42,281 nt of DNA from Roseobacter sp. (lineage in GTDB: Bacteria; Pseudomonadota; Alphaproteobacteria; Rhodobacterales; Rhodobacteraceae): positions 1 to 42,281 of the forward strand of contig NZ_JAHEHZ010000012.1 in assembly GCF_024639605.1 (NCBI RefSeq). Reading direction: 5' to 3'. Every line of letters starts with the position of its first letter. The first letter of the stretch is position 1. The notes below the pieces were generated by a model that was not told where the DNA came from, ran no database searches, and saw only the letters and a program-made list of their open reading frames with translations. This document shows positions 8,824 to 17,795 of the stretch, in pieces. The translations under genes were made by a program, and so were the position numbers.

Positions 8824-9732
8824 ATGGACTGGGACAAGCTGAGAATATTTCATGCGGTTGCGGACGCAGGATCACTGACCCATGCGGGTGACAAGCTGAA
8901 CCTGTCGCAGTCCGCTGTCAGCCGGCAGATCCGCGGGCTTGAAGAATCACTCAATGCCACGCTCTTCCACCGTCATGCGCGCGGGCTCATTCTGACCGAA
9001 CAGGGCGAACTGCTGTTTGACGCGACCTCCGCCATGTCGCGACGCCTCGACACCGCATCCGCACGCATCCGCGACAGCGAGGAAGAAGTCTTTGGCGAAC
9101 TGCGTGTCACGACGACCACAGGTTTTGGCACGCTCTGGCTCGCTCCGCGCCTGCCAAAGCTCTATGAACAGTACCCGGATCTCAAGGTCGATCTGATGCT
9201 GGAGGAACGCGTGCTTGACCTGCCAATGCGCGAGGCCGATGTCGCCATCCGCATGAAAGAACCCAGCCAGGCCGATCTCATCCGCAAAAAGCTGATGATG
9301 ATCCGGATGTGCCTTTATGCGTCCCCGGATTACCTGGCCGATCACGCACAGCCGCGCGAGATCGAGGACATCGCCGATCACCGGCTGATCTGTCAGAGCA
9401 CCAACAGCGATCAGGTGGGCGCAGGGCGCAACCTGGTTCAGCACCTGATGACTTATGATATCCGGTCACTGCTCAAAGTGAATAATTACTTCGGTGTGCT
9501 CCAGGGCGTGCTCAACAATCTCGGCATCGGTGTTTTGCCCGACTATGTTACGCAGGACTTTCCTGATCTGGTGCAGGTGCTGCCTGATCTGGAATCAGCG
9601 GATGTACCGGTCTTTCTGGCCTACCCGGAAGAGTTGCGGCATTCCAAGCGGGTCTCGGCGTTCAAAGACTTTGTCCAGGAAGAGATTATCAGTTATCGCA
9701 AGCAGCTCCGGATGAACGTCAAAGCCGGCTGA
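8824..9732 (+). CDS. LysR-family transcriptional regulator
   Basis: A 302-residue LysR-type regulator of standard size. The N-terminal winged helix-turn-helix spans about residues 1-60, with the recognition region GSLTHAGDKLNLSQSAVSRQIRGLE (written here as residues about 17-41). The C-terminal effector-binding domain starts near residue 90 (GELRVTTTTGFGTLWLAPRLP). It is divergent from the indolepyruvate oxidoreductase gene, and the spacer has a T-N11-A palindrome, so autoregulation and control of that gene are likely. The inducer cannot be predicted. The gene is followed by a candidate sRNA and a strong terminator. Confidence 0.93.
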   Translation: MDWDKLRIFHAVADAGSLTHAGDKLNLSQSAVSRQIRGLEESLNATLFHRHARGLILTEQGELLFDATSAMSRRLDTASARIRDSEEEVFGELRVTTTTGFGTLWLAPRLPKLYEQYPDLKVDLMLEERVLDLPMREADVAIRMKEPSQADLIRKKLMMIRMCLYASPDYLADHAQPREIEDIADHRLICQSTNSDQVGAGRNLVQHLMTYDIRSLLKVNNYFGVLQGVLNNLGIGVLPDYVTQDFPDLVQVLPDLESADVPVFLAYPEELRHSKRVSAFKDFVQEEIISYRKQLRMNVKAG

Positions 9733-9790
9733 CCGAAGAGCCATGCAGAAACTGCATAACGGCCATGAGGGCGCGCGTTCAGAATCTGCC

Positions 9791-9819
9791 TTGATTGCAG
9801 GCAAAGCGCACCCTATTTC
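9791..9819 (+). promoter_or_regulatory. Candidate promoter for the sRNA at 9826-9902
   Basis: TTGATT (9791-9796), a 17-base spacer and TATTTC (9814-9819) resemble a sigma-70 promoter, with predicted start near 9826. The -35 is good and the -10 is moderate. An alternative is that the RNA is cut from the 3' end of the LysR mRNA. Confidence 0.35.
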
Positions 9820-9825
9820 ACCACT

Positions 9826-9902
9826 TGAAGACGGCAGAGTTAGCGCTTTGCTCTTCAACCTCCCTGTTGGACTTGGCCGGGCCGCGCGCCCGGCCTTTTT
9901 TT
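9826..9902 (+). ncRNA. Candidate small RNA with an anti-Shine-Dalgarno loop
   Basis: About 77 bases after the LysR gene can fold into three consecutive hairpins. Hairpin 1 pairs 9827-9831 with 9852-9856 and 9834-9839 with 9846-9851 around loop TTAGCG. Hairpin 2 is a short stem (CAAC/GTTG, 9856-9869, sharing one base with hairpin 1) that exposes CUCCCU, complementary to ribosome binding sites. Hairpin 3 is the perfect terminator at 9875-9902. Rhodobacter-group sRNAs with CCUCC-type loops are known, but I do not recognise this one. It could also be only the LysR terminator region. Confidence 0.45.
9875..9902 (+). terminator. Rho-independent terminator after the LysR gene / sRNA
   Basis: GGCCGGGC (9875-9882) pairs perfectly with GCCCGGCC (9888-9895) over a 5-base loop and is followed directly by seven T (9896-9902). 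This is a textbook intrinsic terminator. Confidence 0.9.
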
Positions 9903-10204
9903 GGCGATGCGGCCAGATGCGGGCGAGGACCCGGACGCCTCCTGCACTGCAACCTCAGCAACGTTCAGGCGTCCGCCAGGCAGGTTGCACAACACAACCG
10001 AACCGCGACCCCCGTCACCTGCATTATCTTTTTACGTGCGCGCGCGATCGCACTGAGGGTGCGACCGGTTCCCGTGCTGCGACGGTTTTATCCGGTTTTT
10101 GTGCTCACAATCTGGTGACGAAGAAAATGCATCTTTCCCAGGAACATGTGACCGGTTGGCGTGTTGTATTTCCGAACCCAATGAGAAACAAAAGGAGAGT
10201 TCAC
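9903..10204 (+). other. Gene-free stretch with interleaved inverted repeats (potential pseudoknot)
   Basis: No credible coding frame is seen in these 302 bases. Two perfect helices interleave: 9932-9940 with 9967-9975 (9 bp), and 9948-9955 with 9982-9989 (8 bp). As RNA this is an H-type pseudoknot. A competing hairpin pairs 9983-9987 with 9995-9999. Further on, TCGCAC/GTGCGA (10048-10053 with 10059-10064) forms another hairpin. No clear promoter was found between the upstream terminator and the knot. The stretch may be a long leader of the secreted-protein gene at 10205, or an independent RNA. Confidence 0.5.
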
Positions 10205-10753
10205 ATGACACTCAAGACACTCATGACAACAACCGCCGCAGCCGCCATCATCAGCACATCCGCTTTCGCCGCGAGCGACAGCGTAGAGCAGGCAGCGGAG
10301 AACGAAGAAATCGTAAAAACCGAAGAGGGCACAACCTTTGACGGTGAAGTAGTTGTCGACACTGACGCTGAACTGCAGAACGCAGAGACAACCAACCGTC
10401 AGAATCCTCAGGCCATTGACCCTGTGTTTGACAAAGACGTAAGTGCTGAAACTCTGGCCACATTCCAGGCCATCAAGGGCACAAGCGGATCCGACGTGAT
10501 GCTGGTAGACGGCCTGAAGCTGGGTACTCTGCTTGAAATGGACATCGACAACGCCGGTAAAGGCGAAATGACGATCGACATTTCTGACAGCGACAAAATC
10601 CTCGGTAAAGAGCTTACCGTAACCACCGGTCCGGAAAACGTAATGATCTCCGACGGCGTGATTTTCATCGACGTTGACGCTGACGAACTTGCAAATCTGG
10701 CAGGTGGCGTCCAGGGCGCTGATAACGGACGTCAGACCGTATATCTGAACTAA
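10205..10753 (+). CDS. Secreted PRC-barrel-like protein
   Basis: A 182-residue protein with a Sec signal peptide (basic start, hydrophobic Ala-rich core, AFA-AS cleavage near residue 23). The mature part is very acidic. The C-terminal half has the pattern of a PRC barrel: VDGLKLGTLLEMDIDNAG, a GELTV-like strand, ENVMISDG, then a final VDADELANL. The function is unknown. PRC-barrel proteins of this secreted type are common in Rhodobacteraceae. The start at 10205 is chosen because AGGAG lies six bases before it and the signal peptide begins there. The open frame upstream is not coding. It stands alone, between a structured leader and a double hairpin terminator, which suggests a single-gene transcript. 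Confidence 0.8.
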   Translation: MTLKTLMTTTAAAAIISTSAFAASDSVEQAAENEEIVKTEEGTTFDGEVVVDTDAELQNAETTNRQNPQAIDPVFDKDVSAETLATFQAIKGTSGSDVMLVDGLKLGTLLEMDIDNAGKGEMTIDISDSDKILGKELTVTTGPENVMISDGVIFIDVDADELANLAGGVQGADNGRQTVYLN

Positions 10754-10766
10754 GCACATAGCGCGT

Positions 10767-10826
10767 TCAGCCTGTCGCAGGCTGACACGATCACAGCCGC
10801 CTTCCCTTGGGAGGGCGGCTTTTTTT
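10767..10826 (+). terminator. Double hairpin with rho-independent terminator
   Basis: A first hairpin (TCAGCCTG 10767-10774 with CAGGCTGA 10778-10785) is followed by a 12-bp stem (10795-10806 with 10809-10820, one G-T pair) ending in seven T (10820-10826). It terminates the secreted-protein transcript. Confidence 0.9.
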
Positions 10827-10995
10827 ACGGCGGTGCCGCGAACGCCTGTGGCCACCGCGCAGAACACAAAACAGCGAGTGAACTTTCATCAGCTTGTGGC
10901 ACCCGGAACATTGCCCGACACTCGCCCCTTCCCTGCAGGCGGTCACACCTGTAAGAGGTGCGCATCATCTGCCAGCCCGGGGGACATTTCGGCAC

Positions 10996-13155
10996 ATGCA
11001 AGAGCCAGCCATCACACCTGACCTGATCGCCAGCCACGGGCTCAGCCCGGACGAATACCAGCGCATTCTGGAGATCACAGGGCGCGAACCCACCTTTACG
11101 GAGCTCGGTATTTTCTCGGCCATGTGGAACGAGCACTGCTCCTATAAGTCGTCTAAAAAGTGGCTGCGCACCCTGCCGACTTCAGGCCCCCAGGTGATAT
11201 GCGGTCCCGGCGAGAACGCGGGCGTCGTGGACATCGGTGACGGTCAGGCCGTGGTTTTCAAGATGGAGAGCCACAATCATCCTAGTTATATCGAGCCCTA
11301 TCAGGGTGCAGCCACCGGCGTTGGTGGCATTCTTCGCGACGTTTTCACAATGGGCGCACGCCCGGTTGCCGCGATGAATTCGCTCAGTTTCGGCGCCCCC
11401 TCGCATCCCAAAACCAGATCACTCGTGAACGGCGTGGTCGAAGGCATCGGCGGCTATGGCAACTGTTTCGGCGTTCCCACGGTGGGCGGTGAGGTTCGGT
11501 TCGACCCGGCCTACAATGGCAACTGCCTGGTTAATGCTTTCGCCGCAGGTCTCGCGGATGCGGATAAGATCTTTTATTCTGCCGCCTCGGGCGTTGGCAT
11601 GCCGGTGGTTTATCTCGGCGCCAAAACAGGGCGCGACGGTGTCGGCGGCGCTACCATGGCCTCGGCCGAATTCGATGACACCATCGAAGAAAAGCGCCCT
11701 ACCGTTCAGGTCGGTGATCCCTTCACCGAAAAGCGTCTGATGGAGGCCACGCTGGAGCTTATGCAGACCGGTGCGGTGATCTCCATCCAGGACATGGGCG
11801 CTGCCGGTCTGACCTGCTCTGCGGTCGAGATGGGCGACAAGGGCAATCTCGGCGTGCGGCTCGATCTTGAAAAAGTGCCGGTGCGCGAAGAGGCTATGAC
11901 CGCCTATGAGATGATGCTCTCCGAAAGCCAGGAACGCATGCTGATGGTGCTGCGCCCGGAACTTGAGGAAGCCGCCCGCGCGGTGTTTGACAAATGGGAT
12001 CTCGACTTTGCCATTGTCGGCGAGACCATCGCGGAGGACCGCTTTCTGATCATGCACAACGGCGAGGTCAAAGCTGATCTGCCACTGAAAACCCTCGCCG
12101 GAACAGCGCCCGAATATGACCGCCCGTGGGAAGAAACCCCTGCACCGGCCCCCCTCGGAGACGTGACTTACGGCGATCCGGTTGAGGCCCTGAAAACCCT
12201 GATCTCCAGCCCGAATTACGCGGCCAAAGAATGGGTGTATTCGCAATACGACACTATGGTCATGGCCGATACGATCCGTATCCCGGGCATCGGTGCGGGG
12301 ATCATCCGCGTGCATGGCACTGACAAGGCACTGGCCTTCACTTCAGACGTAACCCCAAGATATGTAATGGCAAACCCGTTCGAGGGCGGTAAGCAGGCGG
12401 TAGCTGAAGCTTACCGCAATCTGAGCGCCACAGGGGCAAAACCGCTGGCCACAACAGATAACATGAACTTCGGAAATCCCGAGAAGCCACAGATCATGGG
12501 CCAGTTCGTTGGCGCGATCAAAGGCATCGGCGCCGCGGTAGAAGCGCTCGATATGCCGATCGTTTCGGGCAACGTGTCGCTCTATAACGAAACCGATGGA
12601 AAGGGCATTCCGCCGACGCCGACTATCGGTGCCGTCGGGCTGATTGCGCATTCCGATGACATCATCGGGTTTGATGTCGCGGAGGGGCATGTGGCACTCG
12701 TTCTGGGGACGACATCAGGGCATCTTGGCCAGTCGGCCTGGCTTGCAGAAGTATGTGGTCGCGCCGAAGGCGACGCGCCACCTGTCGATCTGGCACGCGA
12801 GGCCGCGCATGGCGACTTCATCCGCGCCAACCGCGCACAGATCAGCGCCTGCACGGATTTATCGGACGGGGGGCTGGCGCTGGCCGCCTTTGAGATGGCC
12901 GAGACGGCGGGGATTGGCGTGACCCTTGACGCGGAGGACATCCCCGCACTTTTTGGCGAAGACCAGGCACGGTATTTACTGGCCTGCACACCGGCCGGGG
13001 CCGCAGCACTGAAAGAGGCAGCTGAAAACGCCGGACTGCATCTTGAGGAAGCGGGGCGGTTTGGCGGCGATGACATCCGGTTTGGCAGCACATACGCGCC
13101 GTTGAGCGGGCTGTCCGGCATCTACCGCTCCGCGTTCCGGAAAGCAGTTTCCTGA
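10996..13155 (+). CDS. purL: Phosphoribosylformylglycinamidine synthase subunit PurL
   Basis: PurL is the ATP-dependent synthetase subunit that makes FGAM in purine synthesis. The 719-residue protein is the small form, which works with separate PurQ and PurS (not in this window). Visible motifs are [10 protein letters not shown] (44-53), SHNHPS (92-97) in the catalytic/ATP region, SEFD-like metal residues, and the repeated AIRS-type halves ([31 protein letters not shown]). The ATG at 10996 is preferred over an upstream frame extension because GGGGGA lies 11-16 bases before it and the protein begins at the usual place. It converges with the VWA gene on the other strand. Confidence 0.97.
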   Translation: MQEPAITPDLIASHGLSPDEYQRILEITGREPTFTELGIFSAMWNEHCSYKSSKKWLRTLPTSGPQVICGPGENAGVVDIGDGQAVVFKMESHNHPSYIEPYQGAATGVGGILRDVFTMGARPVAAMNSLSFGAPSHPKTRSLVNGVVEGIGGYGNCFGVPTVGGEVRFDPAYNGNCLVNAFAAGLADADKIFYSAASGVGMPVVYLGAKTGRDGVGGATMASAEFDDTIEEKRPTVQVGDPFTEKRLMEATLELMQTGAVISIQDMGAAGLTCSAVEMGDKGNLGVRLDLEKVPVREEAMTAYEMMLSESQERMLMVLRPELEEAARAVFDKWDLDFAIVGETIAEDRFLIMHNGEVKADLPLKTLAGTAPEYDRPWEETPAPAPLGDVTYGDPVEALKTLISSPNYAAKEWVYSQYDTMVMADTIRIPGIGAGIIRVHGTDKALAFTSDVTPRYVMANPFEGGKQAVAEAYRNLSATGAKPLATTDNMNFGNPEKPQIMGQFVGAIKGIGAAVEALDMPIVSGNVSLYNETDGKGIPPTPTIGAVGLIAHSDDIIGFDVAEGHVALVLGTTSGHLGQSAWLAEVCGRAEGDAPPVDLAREAAHGDFIRANRAQISACTDLSDGGLALAAFEMAETAGIGVTLDAEDIPALFGEDQARYLLACTPAGAAALKEAAENAGLHLEEAGRFGGDDIRFGSTYAPLSGLSGIYRSAFRKAVS

Positions 13156-13204
13156 GTTTGCATAGAGCCGCGCACAGCTTTGCAAATGTGATTTGCAGTG
13201 CATG

Positions 13205-14479
13205 CTACGCCATCAGCATCTTCATCAGGCGGTCTTTCTCGCCGTGATCATCAGGCCGGGAGATTGCCAGCGCGAGATCTTCGAGGGACGCGATCGAATG
13301 GCCCGCGCGAAAGCTGTCCACATGTGGCAGCATGGCCGCGATACCCTTTGCCTTTGGCGCGAAACCCTCCCATCTTAACAACGGATTGACCCAGATCAGG
13401 CGACGGGAAGAGAGATGCAGCCGTTCCATCTGACGCGCCAGATGGTCCGGATCATCCCGGTCCAGTCCGTCCGTGATCACCAGCGTCACCGCCCCCTGCC
13501 CCATGACCCGTCGCGACCAGTCGCGGTTGAACTGTGCCAGACAGTCACCGATGCGTGTGCCACCTTCCCAGTCCTGCGCCTCAGCGCCCGCAGCGGCCAG
13601 GGCGGCATCCACATCCCGGTGCCTGAGATGCCGGGTAATGTTTGTCAGCCGCGTGCCAAATGTGAAGGCATGTATCTTTGCCCATCCATCACCTCGCGCA
13701 TTGGAAACCGCGTGCAGAAAATGCAGTACGATGCGGCTGTACTGGCTCATGGATCCGGAGATATCGCAGAGCACCACAAGATCAGGCCATCTCGGGCGCG
13801 GACGTTGCAGCGCGATTTTGTGCATGTCGCCCCCCTGCCGCATGGCCAGACGCAGCGTGCGGGCGGCATCGACCTTTGTGCCGCGAAGGCTCGCCAGCGC
13901 GCGCCGCGACTGAACAGGTTTCACCGGAAGGTTCAGCTGCGCAATCATGCGTTTGGCCTGCGCAATCTCTGCGGTGCTCATCTGCTCGAAATCCAGACTG
14001 CGCAGCCGCTCCTGACCGGACATGGTCTGGCTTGCGTCGATCTGGATTTCGACTTCTTCCTCGTCAGGGTCAGCGTCGGGCAGATCACGCTCCGGCGCCT
14101 CGGCCCCGTCGAGCAATGCCTCTGCCGCACGCTTTTCGGCAGATTGCGCGGATCGGTCCTCCTGCACCCCCCGCACCGCCGGGATCATCATCGACATCAT
14201 ATGTTCCAGATAGCGCGGGTCACGCCAGTAGAGCCGGAATATCTGCGCAAATACGATCCGGTGCTCAGGCCGGTTCACAAAACAGGCGTGCAGGGTCCAG
14301 TAAAAGTCACGCTTGTCCGTAAATCCGGCGGCCTCAACCGCGCGGATGGCATCAATGACCCGTCCCGGCCCGATAGCAATGCCGGCGCGACGCAACGCAC
14401 GTGCGAAATGGGTGATGTTACCGGCAAGTTTCGGATCATCCGGCAGCTCAAGCGGCAGGTATTCAGGCATCTGCCCCAC
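13205..14479 (-). CDS. CoxE-like VWA-domain protein
   Basis: A 424-residue protein of the CoxE-like VWA family. The N-terminal half is helical, with an acidic stretch (about 130-147). The VWA domain begins near residue 233 with the metal site DISGSMS (Asp239, Ser241, Ser243) and carries a later TDGLDRDDPD segment. Such proteins work with a MoxR/CoxD-type AAA+ ATPase to insert metals or activate enzymes, as in the CoxD/CoxE pair of carbon monoxide dehydrogenase. The AAA+ gene lies 54 bases upstream on the same strand. No CO dehydrogenase genes are visible, so the client is unknown. An alternative start is Met4. Confidence 0.88.
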   Translation of the reverse strand: MGQMPEYLPLELPDDPKLAGNITHFARALRRAGIAIGPGRVIDAIRAVEAAGFTDKRDFYWTLHACFVNRPEHRIVFAQIFRLYWRDPRYLEHMMSMMIPAVRGVQEDRSAQSAEKRAAEALLDGAEAPERDLPDADPDEEEVEIQIDASQTMSGQERLRSLDFEQMSTAEIAQAKRMIAQLNLPVKPVQSRRALASLRGTKVDAARTLRLAMRQGGDMHKIALQRPRPRWPDLVVLCDISGSMSQYSRIVLHFLHAVSNARGDGWAKIHAFTFGTRLTNITRHLRHRDVDAALAAAGAEAQDWEGGTRIGDCLAQFNRDWSRRVMGQGAVTLVITDGLDRDDPDHLARQMERLHLSSRRLIWVNPLLRWEGFAPKAKGIAAMLPHVDSFRAGHSIASLEDLALAISRPDDHGEKDRLMKMLMA

Positions 14480-14533
14480 CAGAGCGCCAGGCCTTCCCGC
14501 GCCACCCCGATGTATAGTCCGAAGGAAACCGCA

Positions 14534-15442
14534 TCAGACAGGCTCAAGCGTCGCTTTGACATTATCGAGGATACGTTTGGCCTCCGAACCCTGCAGCTTC
14601 TGGATATCGTCCTGGTATTTCAGGATGGCGCCCAGCGTGTCGGCGATCACCTCCGGGCTCAGGTTGATCACATCAAGGGCGAGCAGGCATTTGGCCCAGT
14701 CGATGGTTTCGGCCACCCCGGGCTTTTTGAAAAGATCCTCGGTGCGCAGTTGCTGAACAAAGGCCACCACCTCACGGCTGAGGTTTTCGGACGCTTCGGG
14801 TGCCCGGGCACGCAGGATCTCCATCTCGCGCTCAAAACCGGGGTAATCCACCCAATGATAAAGGCAGCGGCGTTTGAGCGCATCGTGCACCTCGCGGGTA
14901 CGGTTAGACGTCAGGATGACGATCGGCGGCTCGGGGGCAACGATGGTCCCAAGCTCCGGGATCGTGACCTGGAAATCGCTGAGCGCTTCGAGAAGAAAGG
15001 CCTCAAAGGGTTCATCCGTCCGGTCAAGCTCATCGATGAGAAGCACAGGCGCGCCTGCTGCATCAGGCCGCATCGCCTGCAACAGCGGACGTTCAATCAG
15101 ATATTCATCGCTGAAGAGTTCCTCCTGCAGCCCGGTGCGGGTGCTGCCGCCGGCGGCTTCGGCGGTACGGATCGCCACCATCTGGGCAGCAAAATTCCAC
15201 TCGTAAACGGCACTGGAAGCATCGAGCCCCTCATAGCACTGCAACCGGATCAGGCGGCGGCCCAGACCGGTCGCAAGGGCACGCGCGATCTCGGTTTTGC
15301 CGACCCCCGCCTCGCCCTCCAGAAACAGCGGCCGGCCAAGGCTGAGCGACAAAAACACCACCGTACCCAGCGCACGGTCGCAGATATATCCCTGCTCAGA
15401 CAGCATTTGCTGTACGGCGTCGATAGATGCGGGTCGGGTCAT
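14534..15442 (-). CDS. MoxR/CoxD-type AAA+ ATPase
   Basis: A 302-residue AAA+ ATPase of the MoxR group. Walker A is GEAGVGKTE (43-51), Walker B is VLLIDELDR, and sensor 1 is ILTSNRTRE. The later YHWVDYPGF block is typical of CoxD-like members. The ATG at 15442 is chosen because AGGAGG precedes it at the right distance; the frame stays open upstream but is not conserved. It forms a two-gene unit with the downstream VWA gene, a standard chaperone pairing in which ATP hydrolysis by the ring and client contact by the VWA protein are joined. Confidence 0.93.
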   Translation of the reverse strand: MTRPASIDAVQQMLSEQGYICDRALGTVVFLSLSLGRPLFLEGEAGVGKTEIARALATGLGRRLIRLQCYEGLDASSAVYEWNFAAQMVAIRTAEAAGGSTRTGLQEELFSDEYLIERPLLQAMRPDAAGAPVLLIDELDRTDEPFEAFLLEALSDFQVTIPELGTIVAPEPPIVILTSNRTREVHDALKRRCLYHWVDYPGFEREMEILRARAPEASENLSREVVAFVQQLRTEDLFKKPGVAETIDWAKCLLALDVINLSPEVIADTLGAILKYQDDIQKLQGSEAKRILDNVKATLEPV

Positions 15443-15724
15443 GCCGGCTCCTCCTGAGGTCACGCGATTAACTGCACTGCTGTGCCGGCGCGTCAAGTTC
15501 TGATCCGCAACGGCGGCCTGCTTGGGTCCCCGACCAGCACCCTCTGGGCATACGCCGCACAAAGATGTAATGTACCTGCTGCGAATGGCGCAGGCACAGG
15601 TACCGGCGTGGAGACAATAGGCGCACAACTGCGTTTTTGTTTCCGCAATTTTGCCTTAAAAGGCCTTTATCGATGCGCCAGACGGTTTGAAGGCCGGAAA
15701 TTCCGGTCCTGAAAGGATTCGGTG

Positions 15725-16654
15725 ATGCCGGATGCGGCGACAGATTTCGGACCCTCTCTGAGGGATCTCAGTAAACCGGAATGGATTGCTGAGGTTGGCG
15801 ATATTGTCGATACCCGTGGCTGGATCAGGCCCCTGGGGGCGCGGCATCTGGCAACCTTTATCGAAGACAACAGCACACTTCTGGTGACCTTTGAGACGCT
15901 TCAGGGCATTCAGGCGCTCTCACCGCTGGGCCATCCGCTGGGCTGGGATCTGGTGCGCGATCAGCGCTGGTCGCATCTTGCCGTGATCAGCGACGGGGAC
16001 ACATGGTTTCGCGACACAAAGGTATATGAGCTCTTCGACAGGCTTGTAGATGAGGGCTTTTTCGACGGCTTCGACCGCGTGCTCTTCTTCGGCGCGGGCC
16101 CCGGCGGTTATGCCGCGGCAGCCTTTTCGGTGGCCGCCCCGGGTGCGCGGGTTCTCGCCATTCAGCCCCAGGCGACACTCGATCCTGCGATGACCGAATG
16201 GGACAACCGGTTCACTCATATGCGCCGCACCAGTTTCACAGACCGCTACGGCTATGCGCCCGATATGATCGACGCCTGCGAGCGGGCTTTCATCATCTTT
16301 GATCCGCGCGTGGCTGAGGACGCCATGCATGCCGCACTTTTCTCAGGACCATCGGTAACCAAACTCCGCTTGCCCAATATGGGGACTGCCCTGCAAACCG
16401 ATCTGCTGCACATGGGGCTGCTGACCGATCTTATCGAGCTTGCCGGCAAGGGCATGCTGACCCCGCGGGTCTTTTACGCGATGGCGCGTGCGCGGCGCAG
16501 CCACCTGCCCTATCTGCGTCGTCTGCTCAGCCGGCTTGACGCTGACGACCGGGAACCGCTCGCCCGCCGGCTCTGTGCCAATGTGGCGGCCCGCCTGCAT
16601 GCGCCGCGTTTTGCGCGCCGCCTTGAGGCCCTGCACGACCCGGCAGCGGAGTGA
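15725..16654 (+). CDS. Alpha/beta-hydrolase-like protein, nucleophile elbow without Ser
   Basis: A 309-residue protein of a family common in Rhodobacteraceae, often labelled phosphoadenosine phosphosulfate reductase. I see none of the usual PAPS reductase motifs. Instead, residues 123-128 (GAGPGG, followed by YAAAAFSV) look like the elbow of an alpha/beta hydrolase (GxSxGG) in which the nucleophile position is Pro, so catalysis by that route is doubtful. A GTG at 15722 directly precedes the ATG at 15725. AAGGA lies about 9 bases upstream. It is 38 bases before pyrC and may be co-transcribed. Function unknown. Confidence 0.75.
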   Translation: MPDAATDFGPSLRDLSKPEWIAEVGDIVDTRGWIRPLGARHLATFIEDNSTLLVTFETLQGIQALSPLGHPLGWDLVRDQRWSHLAVISDGDTWFRDTKVYELFDRLVDEGFFDGFDRVLFFGAGPGGYAAAAFSVAAPGARVLAIQPQATLDPAMTEWDNRFTHMRRTSFTDRYGYAPDMIDACERAFIIFDPRVAEDAMHAALFSGPSVTKLRLPNMGTALQTDLLHMGLLTDLIELAGKGMLTPRVFYAMARARRSHLPYLRRLLSRLDADDREPLARRLCANVAARLHAPRFARRLEALHDPAAE

Positions 16655-16692
16655 AGCTGGCGCTGCCTGCGCACCTGTGCTAGCGGAAGGCC

Positions 16693-17727
16693 ATGACACG
16701 TACACTGACGATCCGCCGCCCCGACGACTGGCACCTTCATCTGCGCGACGGCGCTATGCTGCGCGCCGTCCTGCCGGAAACCGCCCGCCATTTCGCCCGC
16801 GCCATCATCATGCCCAATCTGGTGCCTCCGGTGGTCACTGGCGCCCAGGCCAAAGCCTACCGCGACAGGATTATGGCAGCATTGCCGGAGGGCTCGGACT
16901 TCACGCCCCTGATGACGCTTTATCTGACAGAAAACACCGACCCCGATGACGTGGCCGCGGCGCACCAGGCAGGTCTCGTGCATGCGGTCAAGCTTTACCC
17001 GGCCGGCGCCACGACAAATTCAGCCAGCGGTGTGAGCAATTTCGACAATGTCCGCCCGGTACTCGAACGCATGGCGGAAACCGGGCTGCCACTCTGCGTG
17101 CACGGCGAGGTCACCGATCCCGATATCGATATCTTCGACCGGGAGGCCGTTTTCATCGAACGTGTCCTCGACCCGATCCGACGGGCAACCCCCGGCCTGC
17201 GCGTCGTGATGGAGCATATCACCACCTCTGACGCCGTGGCCTATGCGCGCGCCCAGGGCGCGGATCTCGCCGCGACGATCACCACCCATCACCTGGTAAT
17301 TAACCGCAACCACATTCTTGCGGGCGGTATCCGGCCACATTACTACTGCCTGCCCGTGGCCAAACGCGAAACCCACAGGCTTGCCCTGCGCGAAGCTGCC
17401 ACTTCCGGTGAGACGCGCTTCTTTCTGGGCACCGACAGCGCCCCGCACACGGACGCCAACAAGCTGCTGCCCTGTGGCTGCGCGGGCTGTTTTACCGCCA
17501 CCAACACAATGTCCGTCCTGGCCCAGGTCTTTGAGGAAGACGGCACCCTCAGCAACCTTGAGGCTTTTACCTCACTCAACGGCCCCGCCTTTTACCGCTT
17601 GCCAGTGAATGATAAAACACTGACGCTGGAGAAATCCGCGCCCGACTACCCCGGCCATATCGATACCGACGACGGCCCGGTAACTGTCTTTGATCCCGGC
17701 ACACCGCTCACCTGGTCTGTGACCTGA
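16693..17727 (+). CDS. pyrC: Dihydroorotase
   Basis: PyrC closes carbamoyl aspartate to dihydroorotate, the third step of pyrimidine synthesis. The 344-residue protein is the short class II type. Zinc ligands lie in WHLHLRD (His14, His16), the carboxylated lysine is Lys100 in [12 protein letters not shown], and later metal/active-site residues lie in CVHGEV, ITTHHL and DSAPH. Length and order are standard. pyrE follows after 68 bases on the same strand, so two consecutive non-adjacent pathway steps are encoded side by side. Confidence 0.97.
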   Translation: MTRTLTIRRPDDWHLHLRDGAMLRAVLPETARHFARAIIMPNLVPPVVTGAQAKAYRDRIMAALPEGSDFTPLMTLYLTENTDPDDVAAAHQAGLVHAVKLYPAGATTNSASGVSNFDNVRPVLERMAETGLPLCVHGEVTDPDIDIFDREAVFIERVLDPIRRATPGLRVVMEHITTSDAVAYARAQGADLAATITTHHLVINRNHILAGGIRPHYYCLPVAKRETHRLALREAATSGETRFFLGTDSAPHTDANKLLPCGCAGCFTATNTMSVLAQVFEEDGTLSNLEAFTSLNGPAFYRLPVNDKTLTLEKSAPDYPGHIDTDDGPVTVFDPGTPLTWSVT

Positions 17728-17795
17728 CCTTCTCTGGCTCTTAAATATCCCCGCCGGAGGCATAAAACCCTTTATCCACCTGCAAGGAGCACCGC

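Noticed and set aside
9932-9989. SAM-II or SAM/SAH riboswitch identity for the pseudoknot
   Set aside because: Those riboswitches precede methionine/SAM genes; none follows here, and I cannot match their conserved bases by eye.
9932-9989. An integron attC-like site
   Set aside because: The outer repeats do not carry the RYYYAAC/GTTRRRY core sites, and no integrase is present.
13156-13204. Three TTTGCA/TTGCA repeats between purL and the VWA gene
   Set aside because: Short, irregularly spaced and in a convergent gap; no promoter or hairpin goes with them.
13415-15457. A 680-codon open frame antisense to the CoxE/MoxR genes
   Set aside because: It lies opposite two well-conserved genes, has no recognisable domain, and open antisense frames are common in GC-rich DNA. 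The same applies to the 450-codon frame at 21351-22703.
17738-17765. TTAAATATCCCCGCCGGAGG as a dispersed intergenic repeat
   Set aside because: It occurs once in the window, so repetition cannot be shown; GGAGG may be a simple ribosome-site-like stretch.
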